This document shows positions 8,704-17,467 of a DNA stretch of 64,000 nucleotides, piece by piece. The notes beneath the pieces are model-generated. The model had not been told where the DNA came from. It searched no databases and saw only the letters and a list, made by a program, of their open reading frames with translations. Each line of letters opens with the position of its first letter. Within the stretch, counting starts at the first letter, position 1. Source of the DNA: JAMHWF01 sp035911095 (lineage in GTDB: Bacteria > Pseudomonadota > Gammaproteobacteria > Burkholderiales > Burkholderiaceae_C). The position numbers were made by a program, and so were the translations under genes. The stretch is from the NCBI GenBank assembly GCA_035911095.1, contig JAMHWF010000072.1, forward strand, positions 8,300 to 72,299, in the 5' to 3' direction.

Positions 8704-8867
8704 GGCGGGCGGCTGATCCGGGCTGGGGCGCCGGCTCGATCGAACCCTGCTGCGCTCTGGCCAGCGTGGTCCTGCCGCGCTAGCATCCGCGCTCGCGCTG
8801 ACCCATCGGCAGGCGTTGTCTTCCTGCTCGCGGCCCGGCGCGACGCCAAGAGCCCAGGAGGACCCTC

Positions 8868-9386
8868 ATGCCGCCGCCCCTCGCCAACACGCACTGGCTC
8901 GCCTGTGCGGCCGTCGCTCTCCTCATCCCGGCCGGCGCGCTCGCCGCCGGCGCCAGGGCCGCCGCCGCCGGCATGCCGGTTGACGCGAAGAGCCTCGAGC
9001 GCGGCCGCTACATCGTCCAGATCACCGGCTGCAACGACTGCCACACCGCCGGCTACGCGCAGAGCGGCGGCGTGACGCCCGAGGCCGGCTGGCTGACCGG
9101 AGATTCGCTTGGCTTCCGCGGCGCCTGGGGCACGACCTACCCGACCAACCTGCGCCGCTACTTCGCCGACCTCACCGAGGAGCAATGGGTGCAGCGCGCC
9201 CGCACGCTCACCGCGCGGCCGCCGATGCCGTGGTTCTCGGTGCGCCAGCTCGACGAGGCCGATTTGCGTGCGATGTACGGTTTCATCAGGCACCTGGGGC
9301 CCGGCGGCGACGCGGCGCCGGACTTCGTGCCGCCGGACGCAGAGCCGAAGCCGCCGTTCATCCAGTACCCGATGCCGCCGAAGTAG
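8868..9386 (+). CDS. Small exported monohaem cytochrome c
   Basis: A 172-residue protein with a hydrophobic N-terminal signal (about residues 9-28, ending in an Ala-rich cleavage region) and one haem-binding motif, Cys55-Asn-Asp-Cys58-His59. A conserved Met for the sixth ligand is probably in the PPMPWF stretch. The Pro-rich C-terminus is usual in this periplasmic family. AGGAGG lies 6-7 bases before the ATG. Predicted role: periplasmic electron carrier; the partner enzyme is not encoded nearby, so it stands alone between the EF-G-like gene and a converging protease locus. Confidence 0.85.
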   Translation: MPPPLANTHWLACAAVALLIPAGALAAGARAAAAGMPVDAKSLERGRYIVQITGCNDCHTAGYAQSGGVTPEAGWLTGDSLGFRGAWGTTYPTNLRRYFADLTEEQWVQRARTLTARPPMPWFSVRQLDEADLRAMYGFIRHLGPGGDAAPDFVPPDAEPKPPFIQYPMPPK

Positions 9387-9459
9387 GGCGGCCGGTCAGT
9401 CGTGGCGGGTGGGGTGGTCGGCCGCTCTCGCGGGCAGCGCCCGATCCGGCGCTCGGCGC

Positions 9460-9717
9460 TCAGCCCTTGCTGGCAGCCAGCTTCGCGCGTTGCAACGTCG
9501 TGCGCTCGGGCACCCGGTGCGTGCGCGTCTCGGCGCTGTAGCGCCAGCCGGGCAGGGCGCGCGCCACCTCGGCGGCGTCGGCCGGGGCGGCCTCGACGAG
9601 CATGGTGCCGACCGCGGCGCGCAGCACGGTGGCGCCCTTTTCGCGGGCGGTTTTCTTCGCGACCGTCAGCGACTTCGGGTCGAGGCACTGCGAGTTGTAG
9701 AAGACGAAGCGGTCCAT
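9460..9717 (-). CDS. Small protein downstream of subtilase; possible I9-type inhibitor/propeptide-like
   Basis: An 85-residue soluble protein (MDRFVFYNSQCLDPKSLTV...). The start at 9717 lies seven bases after the stop of the S8 protease gene, so the two form one transcription unit. The pattern of short strands and helices with a central AxVGTMLVEA and a late GWRYSAE could fit the ferredoxin-like fold of peptidase inhibitor I9/subtilase propeptides, but the similarity is weak by eye. The C-terminus is basic. If so it would act as chaperone or inhibitor in trans. An extended reading to 9822 overlaps the protease gene and is unlikely. Confidence 0.6.
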   Translation of the reverse strand: MDRFVFYNSQCLDPKSLTVAKKTAREKGATVLRAAVGTMLVEAAPADAAEVARALPGWRYSAETRTHRVPERTTLQRAKLAASKG

Positions 9718-9724
9718 CACCGGA

Positions 9725-11290
9725 TTATCGGGCCAGACCCTTGCCTTGCAAGCGGGCGGCCAGGCCCAGGTCCTCGGCGTGGCCGAGCGCCAGCTGCACG
9801 ATGGCCGCCGCACGGGCGGCATCGCGTGGCATGCGCTGCACCGGGCTGGCTGCCAGGCGGCGCGCGAGCACGCCGGTGGCGATCGGGGTGGCCATCGAGG
9901 TGCCCGACATCGCGCCCCAGCGGTCGCCGAAGATCGTCGACACCACGGCGACGCCCGGCGCCGTCAGCGCCACCTTGGCGCCGTGGTTCGAGAAGCTGGC
10001 GAGGAAGCTGCGCCGCTTGTCGAGCGCCTTGCCGAAGGCCTTGCCGAGCGTCCAGTCGAAGAAGCTGCCGGCCGGCCAGCTGTTCTCGAGCCCGATCGCC
10101 GAGACGGCCAGCGCCTTCGGATAGCGCGCCGGGTAGTCGACCTGGCCTTTGCCGTCGTTGCCGGTGGCCGCCAGGCAGACGCAGCCCAGGTTCCAGGCCA
10201 GCTCGATCGCGTCGAGGATGCTGCCTTCGGCGTCGCCGCCGCCGATGCTCAGGTTGATCAGGTCGCAGCCGTCGACCGCGGCCTGCTTGATGGCCGCGCT
10301 GATCGCGAAGGTCGACGCGTAGTCGTCGCCCGACTCGAAGATGCGGTAGGCGTAGAGCTGCACCGCCGGCGCCTCGCCACGTCGCGCGCCCGGCGCCGAG
10401 GCGGCTGCCGCGATGACGCCCGCGACGTGGCTGCCGTGGCCCACCTCGTCGCGCAGCCGGCGCGGCGATTCGTTCTCGGTGGTGTTGCGCCCGCCGGCCA
10501 CGGCCAGCGCCTCGTGCGGGCCGACGCCGGTGTCGACGACGCCGACCTTGACGCCCTTGCCGGCGCCGGCCGCCGCCTTGCCGTAGACCATCGTCCGCAC
10601 GTCGCGGGCGCGGGCGTCGATCGCCGGCACCTCGACCGTGAGGCCTGCCGGCGCCACCTCGACCTGCGTCAGCGCGAGCGGCCAGCCGCCGTGCAGCGGC
10701 TCGACGTAGACCGCCTCGGCCCGCGTCAGCTTGCGGCTCAGCTGCAGCCGCACCCGGCCTCGGCGGTCGGTGATGCCGTCGACGCCGATGCCGCGCGCTT
10801 CGTCGAGCATCACCGTGACGCGCGCGTCGGCCAGCGGCGCGCGGTCGGGCGTGTCGAGCCGCACCGTCACCGGCCAGGCGAACACGTTGCCGCTCGCGAT
10901 GCGCGGCGCCTTCAGTCCGGCGTCGAGCTTCAGCCAGGGCCGCGCCGGGCGCTCCAGCCGGTACCACTGCTCGACGTAGACCTTGGTGCCCGCGGGTGTG
11001 CGCGCCTCGATGTCCGCGACCGAGGCGCGGGGCGCGGCGACGAGCAGCGCACCGTCGACCGGCGAGCGGTTGACGACCTTCAGGCCCTTGGGCGGCGCCA
11101 GCCGTTCCGGGTCGCGTCCCGCCGCGCCGCGCGACCGCGGGCCGCGCAGGCGCCCGCCCGCTGTTGTCAGCGCGCCCAGCGGCTCGAGCCCGCGCCGCGC
11201 CGAGCGTGCCCGGGCGTCGCCCGGCGGCGTGTCGGGCACGACGATGAAGCGCCGGGGTCGCTGGCTGGGGTTCTTCTTCTTCTGGGGCAT
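9725..11290 (-). CDS. Subtilisin-like serine protease (S8 family)
   Basis: A 521-residue protein with the complete S8 catalytic set: Asp253 (GVVDTGVG), His285 (GHGSHVAG), Asn378 of the oxyanion hole (AATGNDG) and Ser465 (SGTSMATP). The 240 residues before the catalytic domain are unusual: a Lys/Arg-rich start (PQKKKNPSQRPRRF), a propeptide-like section, and a beta-rich stretch at about 133-220 that looks like a carboxypeptidase-regulatory/Ig-like fold (VTVRLDTPDRAPLADARVTV). No clear signal peptide is visible, so it may be intracellular or exported by an unusual route. It is followed after seven bases by a small gene that may encode its inhibitor. Confidence 0.9.
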   Translation of the reverse strand: MPQKKKNPSQRPRRFIVVPDTPPGDARARSARRGLEPLGALTTAGGRLRGPRSRGAAGRDPERLAPPKGLKVVNRSPVDGALLVAAPRASVADIEARTPAGTKVYVEQWYRLERPARPWLKLDAGLKAPRIASGNVFAWPVTVRLDTPDRAPLADARVTVMLDEARGIGVDGITDRRGRVRLQLSRKLTRAEAVYVEPLHGGWPLALTQVEVAPAGLTVEVPAIDARARDVRTMVYGKAAAGAGKGVKVGVVDTGVGPHEALAVAGGRNTTENESPRRLRDEVGHGSHVAGVIAAAASAPGARRGEAPAVQLYAYRIFESGDDYASTFAISAAIKQAAVDGCDLINLSIGGGDAEGSILDAIELAWNLGCVCLAATGNDGKGQVDYPARYPKALAVSAIGLENSWPAGSFFDWTLGKAFGKALDKRRSFLASFSNHGAKVALTAPGVAVVSTIFGDRWGAMSGTSMATPIATGVLARRLAASPVQRMPRDAARAAAIVQLALGHAEDLGLAARLQGKGLAR

Positions 11291-11455
11291 GGTGGCGTGC
11301 TCGCTCGGACGGGGTCGACGGTATAGCGCATCCGTCGTTCGGCCGGCCCTCGGTCGCTGCCGGCTTCAGGTCGTCAGCGGCACGCGAGGCAAGACACGAC
11401 AGGGGCAGTCAGCATGCCGCGACTTCCGCCGGCGGCGCCCTGCGTACGGTGCTTG

Positions 11456-11785
11456 TCAGTTCGCGCTGTCGCGCCGCAGCCCCGCGGCCAGCAGGCCCAG
11501 CCAGCGCGGCCGCCAGCTCAGCGTGAAGGCGACCACCAGCGCCGCCGCCGCGAGCGCCATGATCCACACCAGCGAGGCCATCGACGCGTGGTCGACGCGC
11601 AGGCACAGCCACAGCGAGGCGACGAGCGCCGCCGCGCCACCGATGCGCAGCGCGATCACGGTGCCGCGGCTCGCCGGCACCGGGCCGACGGCATCGCGCC
11701 AGTGCCCTTCCATCGCCAGCGCGAGCCAGCCGAAGCCGGCGATGCAGGCGGCGAGGGCGCCGATCAGGAGCAGGGCGTCAGGCAC
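11456..11785 (-). CDS. DUF3325 membrane protein
   Basis: A 109-residue protein with three predicted hydrophobic segments (about residues 3-22, 42-62 and 70-90) and an Arg-rich cytoplasmic tail. Its start overlaps the end of the PepSY gene by 8 bp, so it is translationally coupled. DUF3325 proteins are found almost only in this DUF3649-PepSY-DUF3325 arrangement, usually near siderophore uptake genes. The molecular function is unknown; a structural partner of the PepSY reductase is a fair guess. Confidence 0.8.
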   Translation of the reverse strand: MPDALLLIGALAACIAGFGWLALAMEGHWRDAVGPVPASRGTVIALRIGGAAALVASLWLCLRVDHASMASLVWIMALAAAALVVAFTLSWRPRWLGLLAAGLRRDSAN

Positions 11786-13457
11786 GGGCCACCTCCCCGC
11801 TGCCCGCCGGCAGCGGCCTGGCGTCCGGCCGCGGGCCTGCGAGCGCTGCGCGCCGGCGCACGCGCTGCTCGGCGACGAGCGCGAGCAGCGAGCCGGCGAG
11901 GATCGTCAGGTCGACGCCCGCCACCGGCCAGTAGTGGCCGATCGTGTGCAGCAGGTGGTCCCCGGTGGTGAGCCAGTTGAGCAGCACCGCGGCGAAGCCA
12001 AGCGCGGCCACGGCGCGGCACTGTTCGGCCCAGGCCGGTGCGATCGCCGCCTGCAGCACCGGCGCGCTGCGCCACCAGGCGTGCAGCCCGGCCAGCAGCC
12101 AGGCGCCGAAGAAGATCCGCACCTCCCAGTCGCCGCGGCCGGTCAGGGTGACCGGCAGCAGGCGGTTCGCGACCAGCATCGCCAGGGTCGCGATCAGCGT
12201 GCCGGTCACCGTCGCGACGGCCAGCGCGTCGACCCAGCGCGCGCCGGTCAGGCCCTGCTTGGCGTGCTGGCGCTTGCGCTTCTCGACGAAGAAGACGAAG
12301 CCGGTGGCGATGCACACGCAGCCGGCCAGCCCGCCGACGAAGTACAGCCAGCGCAGCAGCCAGTGGCGGAAGTGCTGCAGGTGCAGGCCGGCGATGAAAT
12401 CACCGACGTTCTCGACCGCCGACGGCGGCGGGTTCTCGCGCAGCACGCGCCCGGTCGTCCCTTCGAAGTGGATGCCCTCGCCGGTGAGCGCGACGCGGTC
12501 GGTGCCGGCGCGGTAGACGCTGACGCTGGCGTTCGCGTCGCCGGGGAAGTTGACGCGCAGGAAGCCCACCTCGCCGGCCATGCCGCGCGCCGCCCAGCGG
12601 CGCTGCGCCTCGGCGACCATCGCATCGACCGAAGCCATCGGCGCGGCCACGCCCGCGGGCTCGTCCGCGATGCCGCGTTCGGCCTGCTCGGCCTTCTCGT
12701 GCGCTTCGTCGAGCGGCTTGAACATCGTCTCCGTCACCGGCAGGTAGATGCCGGCGAAGATGACGAGCCCCGACAGCGCGAACATGAAGTGGAAGGGCAG
12801 CGCCACCACGCCGGTCAGGTTGTGCAGGTCGAGCGTGCTGCGCTGGGTGTGCTTCTTCGGGCGGAAGGTGAAGAACTCGCGGAAGATCTTGCGGTGCATC
12901 ACGACGCCGCTGACCAGCGCGGCCAGCATCACCAGCGCCGCCAGGCCGACGATCCAGTAGCCCAGGTCGAGCCAGCGGATGTGCAGCATGTAGTGCATCG
13001 GGTAGAAGAAGCGGCTGCCGATCTTCAGCGCGTCTTCCGAGATCGCGCGGCCGTCGCGCGGGTCGATCGTCACGTGGCCGTGGACGTGGTCGTCGGGGTC
13101 GATCGCGTTCGGCAGCTCGAAGCTCTTGAACACGTTGAGCACCGGGTCGCGGTGCGTCGTGTAGGCGCTCCAGTCCATCATCTGCCAGGTCGTCGGCAGT
13201 GGGCCGTTGACGCGGCTCGGGGCGTCGGCCACGTCCTCCGGGTCGGGCTGGATGCGGCTCACCACGTCGTTCAGCAGGTGGTCGACCGAGGGCATCGGCT
13301 GCGCCGCGAAGCGCGACTCGGGGATCGCCCAGCGGTCGATCTCGCGGTCGAACACCGACAGCGAGCCGAAGAAGAAGATCACCACCAGCACGAAGCCGAG
13401 CACCAGGCCGAACCAGGTGTGCAGCCAGGTCATCGACAGGCGGAAGGTCTGGAACAT
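11778..13457 (-). CDS. PepSY-associated TM protein, probable siderophore-iron reductase
   Basis: A 559-residue integral membrane protein. TM1 at about 15-37 (FGLVLGFVLVVIFFFG), a periplasmic PepSY-type domain, then further TM segments near 190-215, 235-260, 375-395, 430-450 and 465-540. Histidines in the helices (MHYMLHIRWLD, LHNLTGVVALPFHFMFA, GLHLQHFRHWLLRWLYF) fit b-type haem ligands. Relatives such as FoxB and FpvG act in reducing ferric siderophores in or near the periplasm. It is the middle gene of a three-gene operon (start 35 bases after DUF3649, 8-bp overlap with DUF3325) preceded by a Fur-box-like site. The exact substrate cannot be read from sequence. Confidence 0.85.
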   Translation of the reverse strand: MFQTFRLSMTWLHTWFGLVLGFVLVVIFFFGSLSVFDREIDRWAIPESRFAAQPMPSVDHLLNDVVSRIQPDPEDVADAPSRVNGPLPTTWQMMDWSAYTTHRDPVLNVFKSFELPNAIDPDDHVHGHVTIDPRDGRAISEDALKIGSRFFYPMHYMLHIRWLDLGYWIVGLAALVMLAALVSGVVMHRKIFREFFTFRPKKHTQRSTLDLHNLTGVVALPFHFMFALSGLVIFAGIYLPVTETMFKPLDEAHEKAEQAERGIADEPAGVAAPMASVDAMVAEAQRRWAARGMAGEVGFLRVNFPGDANASVSVYRAGTDRVALTGEGIHFEGTTGRVLRENPPPSAVENVGDFIAGLHLQHFRHWLLRWLYFVGGLAGCVCIATGFVFFVEKRKRQHAKQGLTGARWVDALAVATVTGTLIATLAMLVANRLLPVTLTGRGDWEVRIFFGAWLLAGLHAWWRSAPVLQAAIAPAWAEQCRAVAALGFAAVLLNWLTTGDHLLHTIGHYWPVAGVDLTILAGSLLALVAEQRVRRRAALAGPRPDARPLPAGSGEVARA

Positions 13458-13492
13458 CGTCGTTCTCCGTCGTTCTCTACGCCGCGCGCCGT

Positions 13493-13792
13493 TCAGTGCA
13501 GCGTGCGCCCGAGCGCCCAGGCGGCGGCCGTCATCGCCGCGCCGCCGCCGGCCAGCACGATCCAGACCCGCGCCAGGCTCTGCGCCGCGAAGGCCCAGAG
13601 GAACACCACCAGGAACACCAGGAAGGCCAGCAGGTAGACGAGCGTGTGCGCGTCGTCGAAGGCCATGCCCGCGGCGATCCCCAGCACGAGGCCGAGCGCC
13701 GTGAAGCCCCAGGTGAAGGCGTAGCCGCCGAGCAGGCTGGCCGCGACGCGGGAGACGATGTGAGCGGTGCTGCTGGAGGCGGTGGCGGCCAT
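13493..13792 (-). CDS. DUF3649 membrane protein
   Basis: A 99-residue protein with three hydrophobic helices (about 12-35, 40-65, 75-95). It is the first gene of the iron-linked DUF3649-PepSY-DUF3325 operon; 35 bases separate it from the PepSY gene. Its function is unknown. The Fur-box-like site at 13864-13882 lies about 70 bases upstream of its ATG, so the whole operon is probably induced by iron limitation. Confidence 0.8.
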   Translation of the reverse strand: MAATASSSTAHIVSRVAASLLGGYAFTWGFTALGLVLGIAAGMAFDDAHTLVYLLAFLVFLVVFLWAFAAQSLARVWIVLAGGGAAMTAAAWALGRTLH

Positions 13793-13863
13793 GCGGACGT
13801 GTCGAGGGGCTGCAAGGCGGCGCGCGGCGGACCGCCTCGCCGCCCTGGCGGTCGACTGTGAAC

Positions 13864-13882
13864 GATAATCGGTCGCATTATG
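13864..13882 (-). promoter_or_regulatory. Fur-box-like site
   Basis: gataatcggtcgcattatg matches the 19-bp Fur consensus gataatgataatcattatc at 12 of 19 positions, concentrated in the two outer hexamers. It is placed 72 bases upstream of the first gene of the PepSY operon, where Fur with iron would block transcription. Confidence 0.55.
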
Positions 13883-13884
13883 CC

Positions 13885-13914
13885 GCGACGCGACGCGACG
13901 CGACGCGACGCGAC
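13885..13914. repeat. Pentanucleotide repeat (gcgac)x6
   Basis: Six perfect tandem copies of gcgac between the corA stop and the Fur-box-like site. A simple repeat of this type can change length by slippage. It is not in a coding region, so any effect would be on spacing or transcription. Confidence 0.8.
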
Positions 13915-13939
13915 CGCCCTGCCCGCCGCCGCCGCAGCG

Positions 13940-14905
13940 CTACAGCCAGCCGACGCGCCGGAAGCGCCAGTACAGCAACGCTGCCGCGGCGACGATCACC
14001 GTGAGCGCCAGCGGGTAGCCGTAGGTCCACTTCAGCTCGGGCATGTGCTCGAAGTTCATGCCCCAGATGCCGGCCAGCGCGGTGGAGACGGCGAAGATCG
14101 CCGCCCAGGCCGCGAGCTGCTTGGTGGTTTCCGACTCCTCGATCGTCACCATCGAGAGGTTCACCTGGATCGCGGTGGCGATCGTGTCGCGGATCGCGTC
14201 GACCGCGCCGTTGATGCGTGCGAGGTGGTCGTTGACGTCGCGGAAGTACTCCTGCGTGTGCGCGCAGACCGCCGGCACGCGCCCGCCGTGCAGCTTGGCC
14301 AGCACCTCGAGCAGCGGCGCGACCGCGTGGCGCAGCACGGTGGCGCGGCGCTTCAGCGCGTACAGGCGCCGGATGTTGGCCTGCGCCGCGCCCGGCTCGA
14401 AGATCTGCGCCTCGATGTCGTCGAGCTCGGTCTCGATCTCGTCGAGCAGCGGGAAGTAGCGGTCGACCACCGCGTCCATCAGCGCGTAGAAGACGAAGCC
14501 CGCGCCGTGGCGCAGCAGCTCGGGCTCGCGCTCGCAGCGCTCGCGCACGCCGAGGAAGCTCTGCTGGCTGTGCTGGCGCACCGACAGCACGAAGTTGCGC
14601 CCGACAAACACCGACACCTCGCCGATGCGCCACTCGCCGCGGTCGGGCTCGATCAGCTTCATCACGGTGAAGAGGGTGTCGCCGTACTCCTCGATCTTCG
14701 GTCGCTGGTGGCCCACGCAGGCGTCCTCGACCGCCAGTTCATGCAGGTCGAACTTGTCCTGCATCGCCGTCAGCTCGTCCTCGCTCGGGTCGCGCAGCGC
14801 GACCCAGACGAAGCAGCCCTGGCGGTGCACGTAGCTGGCGATCTCGTCGACCTTGATGTCGGCGAGCTTGCGGCCGTCCTGGTAGGCGACGCAGTTGATC
14901 AGCAT
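13940..14905 (-). CDS. corA: CorA-family divalent metal transporter
   Basis: A 321-residue CorA protein: a long acidic cytoplasmic N-terminal domain, a coiled helix rich in Glu and Asp (LLDEIETELDDIEAQIFEP), and two C-terminal membrane helices with the pore signature Gly-Met-Asn (GIWGMNFEHMPE) between them. Family members form pentamers that move Mg, Co or Ni. The ATG at 14905 is chosen over upstream in-frame starts because AGGAG lies a few bases ahead and the conserved domain starts here (MLINCVAYQDGRKL). The tail ends RFRRVGWL, basic as usual. Confidence 0.92.
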   Translation of the reverse strand: MLINCVAYQDGRKLADIKVDEIASYVHRQGCFVWVALRDPSEDELTAMQDKFDLHELAVEDACVGHQRPKIEEYGDTLFTVMKLIEPDRGEWRIGEVSVFVGRNFVLSVRQHSQQSFLGVRERCEREPELLRHGAGFVFYALMDAVVDRYFPLLDEIETELDDIEAQIFEPGAAQANIRRLYALKRRATVLRHAVAPLLEVLAKLHGGRVPAVCAHTQEYFRDVNDHLARINGAVDAIRDTIATAIQVNLSMVTIEESETTKQLAAWAAIFAVSTALAGIWGMNFEHMPELKWTYGYPLALTVIVAAAALLYWRFRRVGWL

Positions 14906-14951
14906 GGGCAGGCTCCTGGTCTCGTTCGGGCGGGTTCGGGTCGCGATCGTG

Positions 14952-16049
14952 TCACTGCGGAGTGACACGCCGCGCCAGCCTCGCGAAGGCCGGCCCGGTG
15001 GCGACCAGCACGACGACATAGCGTGTCACGTGGAAGGCGGTGACCACCGGCACGCCCAGCTGCATCACCTTCGCGGTGATGCACATCTCGGCGATGCCGC
15101 CGGGCGAGGTGCCGAGCACCACCGTCACCCAGGGCAGGTCGGCCAGGCGCGCCAGGCCCCAGGCGAAGCTGGCCGACAGCCCGATCAGCGCCACCGTGCC
15201 GAGCGCCACCGCCGCCAGCCAGCGCGGCGCGCTGTGCACGAACTCGGGCGTGAAGCGGGTGCCCAGCGCGACCCCGATCGCCAGCTGGCCGGCATTGCTC
15301 AGCGCCTTCGGCATCGCCGACAGCTCGATGCCGCTGCCGGTCAGTGCCACCGCGACCATCAGCGCGCCGAGCACCCAGGGGTTCGGCAGCCGGGCCCGGC
15401 GCAGCAGCAGGGCGCCGGCGATGGTCGCCAGGGCGAGCAGCGCCAGGCCCTGTAGATCGACCGCGAGCGTGCCCGGCGGCGTCGGGTCGATGCCGCGCGT
15501 GCCGGTCGCCAGCACGCCGACCGGGATCGCCAGCACCACGATCAGCACGCGCAGCGAGTGCGCCGCGGCGATGCGGTCGACGCGCGCGCCGTGCCGTTCG
15601 CCGAGCAGCGCCATCTCGGACGCGCCGCCGATCGCGCCGGCGAAGAAAGCGGTGGCGTGCTCCTGCCGGGTGGTGGCGCCCGAGACGGCGGCCAGCCAGC
15701 GGTAGAAGCCATAGCCCATCACCAGCGCCCAGGCGATGCCGACCGCGAGCGCCGGCGCCAGCTTCGCGACGGTTGCCAGCACCGCAGGCGTGAAGTACAG
15801 GCCGAGCGAGGTACCGATCACCCACTGTCCCGCGTCGCGCAGCGGCCGCCAGGCGGCCACCGGCAGGCCGGCGACGCCGGCCAGCGCGATGCCGAGCAGC
15901 GGGCCGATCATCCACGGCAGCGGCAGGTGCAGCTGCTCGCTCAACAGCGCCGCGGCGCAGGCCAGCGCGAGCGTGCCGGCGATGCGCGCGATGCGCTGGG
16001 GCGCCGTAAGCGGCGCCGCCCCCTGGTCGGGCCCCGGTGCGGGGTTCAG
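14952..16049 (-). CDS. AbrB-family membrane protein (putative transporter/ammonia monooxygenase-annotated)
   Basis: About 365 residues, almost wholly membrane-embedded, with two repeated halves each containing a PxPWxxGxLL/GxxxGxxF-like pattern (LPLPWMIGPLLG and LPNPWVLGALMV; then SPGGIAEM and GGASEMALLG). This duplication is the hallmark of the AbrB family. The start is uncertain: no ATG precedes the conserved region, and the likeliest is CTG at 16049 overlapping the thioredoxin stop (CTGA), which implies coupling. Some family members are named as ammonia monooxygenase or regulators by old annotation; export of a small molecule is more likely. Confidence 0.75.
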   Translation of the reverse strand: MNPAPGPDQGAAPLTAPQRIARIAGTLALACAAALLSEQLHLPLPWMIGPLLGIALAGVAGLPVAAWRPLRDAGQWVIGTSLGLYFTPAVLATVAKLAPALAVGIAWALVMGYGFYRWLAAVSGATTRQEHATAFFAGAIGGASEMALLGERHGARVDRIAAAHSLRVLIVVLAIPVGVLATGTRGIDPTPPGTLAVDLQGLALLALATIAGALLLRRARLPNPWVLGALMVAVALTGSGIELSAMPKALSNAGQLAIGVALGTRFTPEFVHSAPRWLAAVALGTVALIGLSASFAWGLARLADLPWVTVVLGTSPGGIAEMCITAKVMQLGVPVVTAFHVTRYVVVLVATGPAFARLARRVTPQ

Positions 16050-16417
16050 GGCGCGGCCCGCTCGGCCTCGGCGAAAGCGCGCAGGATCGCCTCGCGCCCG
16101 GGCCGGACGAGGCGCGCCGTTTCCTGGCCGTGGCGCAGGAAGACCAGCGTCGGCCACAGCTTGATGCCGAACGACCGGCCGAGCGGCCGCCCGCGGCCGT
16201 CCTCGATCCGGAGATGGCGCAGGCCGGGGTGCGCGGCGCGCGCCTCGGCGATGTCCGGCTGCGCGGCCCGGCAGTAACCGCACCACGTGGTGCCGAACTC
16301 GACCACCGTCAGGCCGGGCAGCGCGTCGACCTCGGCGCGCGTCGGCTCGGGCGTGGCGCCCGGGGCGCCGGCATCAGGAGGCGGGCTCACGGTTGGTGCT
16401 CCGCGCCGCGGGGACAA
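16046..16417 (-). CDS. Thioredoxin-fold protein
   Basis: A 123-residue protein with the redox motif Trp45-Cys46-Gly-Tyr-Cys49 and the conserved cis-Pro loop (KLWPTLVFLRHG). The first 25 residues are Pro/Ala-rich and unconserved; a GTG at about 16390 may be the real start. No signal peptide, so cytoplasmic. It overlaps the AbrB gene at the stop and is probably co-transcribed with it. Likely a general disulfide reductase or thiol-based stress protein. Confidence 0.82.
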   Translation of the reverse strand: MSPRRGAPTVSPPPDAGAPGATPEPTRAEVDALPGLTVVEFGTTWCGYCRAAQPDIAEARAAHPGLRHLRIEDGRGRPLGRSFGIKLWPTLVFLRHGQETARLVRPGREAILRAFAEAERAAP

Positions 16418-16517
16418 CGGGTCATGCCCCGGTCGGCAGGGTGGGCCACGCGGTGCCCGGCACGGGACGTCATGCCGCGTTCGGCGCGGGACGTCCTGCG
16501 CCGCCCAGCGCAGGCGG

Positions 16518-17243
16518 TCATGCGTCGCCCGGCGCCGCGGGCACCGCCATGCCGCGCGCGACCGCCGGCCGCGCGTTGAAGGCCTCGAGCACGCGGCCGA
16601 CGTTCGGCAGCTCGGCGAAGCCGACCAGCTCGCCCGCGCCGTAGAAGCCGACCAGGTTGTTGACCCAGGGGAAGGTGGCGATGTCGGCGATCGAGTAGTG
16701 GTCGCCCATCAGCCAGGCGCGCCCCTCGAGGCGGGTCTCGAGCACCCGCAGCAGGCGGCGCGACTCGTCGACGTAGCGGTCGCGCGGGCGCTTGTCTTCA
16801 TAGAGGCGGCCGGCGAACTTGTGGAAGAAGCCGAGCTGGCCGAACATCGGCCCGACGCCGCCCATCTGGAACATCAGCCACTGGATCGTCTCGTAGCGCG
16901 CGGCACCCGAGGCGGGCAGCAGCTGGCCGGTCTTGTCGGCCAGGTAGACCAGGATCGCGCCCGACTCGAACAGGGCCAGCGGGTGTCCGCCCGGCCCATC
17001 AGGGTCGAGGATCGCCGGGATCTTGTTGTTCGGGTTCAGCGACAGGAAGGCTGGCGACAACTGGTCGCGGCTGTCGAACGAGACGCGGTGCGCCTCATAG
17101 GGCAAGCCGGTCTCCTCGAGCATGATCGAGACCTTGACGCCGTTGGGCGTCGGCAGCGAGTACAGCTGGAGCCGGTCGGGATGGCGCGGCGGCCACTTCT
17201 CGCTGATCGGGAAGCGCTTCGGGTCGGCGATGGCGTCGTTCAT
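16518..17243 (-). CDS. Glutathione S-transferase family protein (YghU/YfcG-like)
   Basis: A 241-residue GST: N-terminal thioredoxin-like domain (LQLYSLPTPNGVKVSIMLEE...NPNNKIPAILDPDG, with the ESGAILVYLADK glutathione-binding stretch) and a helical C-terminal domain (WLMFQMGGVGPMFGQLGFF, GDHYSIADIATFPWV). The QMGGVGPMxGQ and NPNNKIPAI patterns are those of Nu-class disulfide-bond oxidoreductases such as YfcG and YghU. The ATG at 17243 gives MNDAIADPKRFPISEKW, a normal N-terminus for the family; the frame upstream is unconserved. Confidence 0.9.
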   Translation of the reverse strand: MNDAIADPKRFPISEKWPPRHPDRLQLYSLPTPNGVKVSIMLEETGLPYEAHRVSFDSRDQLSPAFLSLNPNNKIPAILDPDGPGGHPLALFESGAILVYLADKTGQLLPASGAARYETIQWLMFQMGGVGPMFGQLGFFHKFAGRLYEDKRPRDRYVDESRRLLRVLETRLEGRAWLMGDHYSIADIATFPWVNNLVGFYGAGELVGFAELPNVGRVLEAFNARPAVARGMAVPAAPGDA

Positions 17244-17467
17244 GCTCGGGCTTCGACGGATGGCTAGGCGCGCGCCTGGCGCGAGGGCCGCCATTGTGCG
17301 TGCCCCCTGCCGAGGTTGCACGCCGCGGCGGAGAGGCCCGGCCGTGCGTGTGGGGCGCAGGCGGGCACACGCGGACGCGGGCGGGCCGCCGGCGGGCGCC
17401 GCAAGGAAGGTCCCGAGGACGCAGCCCCTCTCCTGTGCTAGCGTGCGCCCCTTCCGCATGGGGCCCC

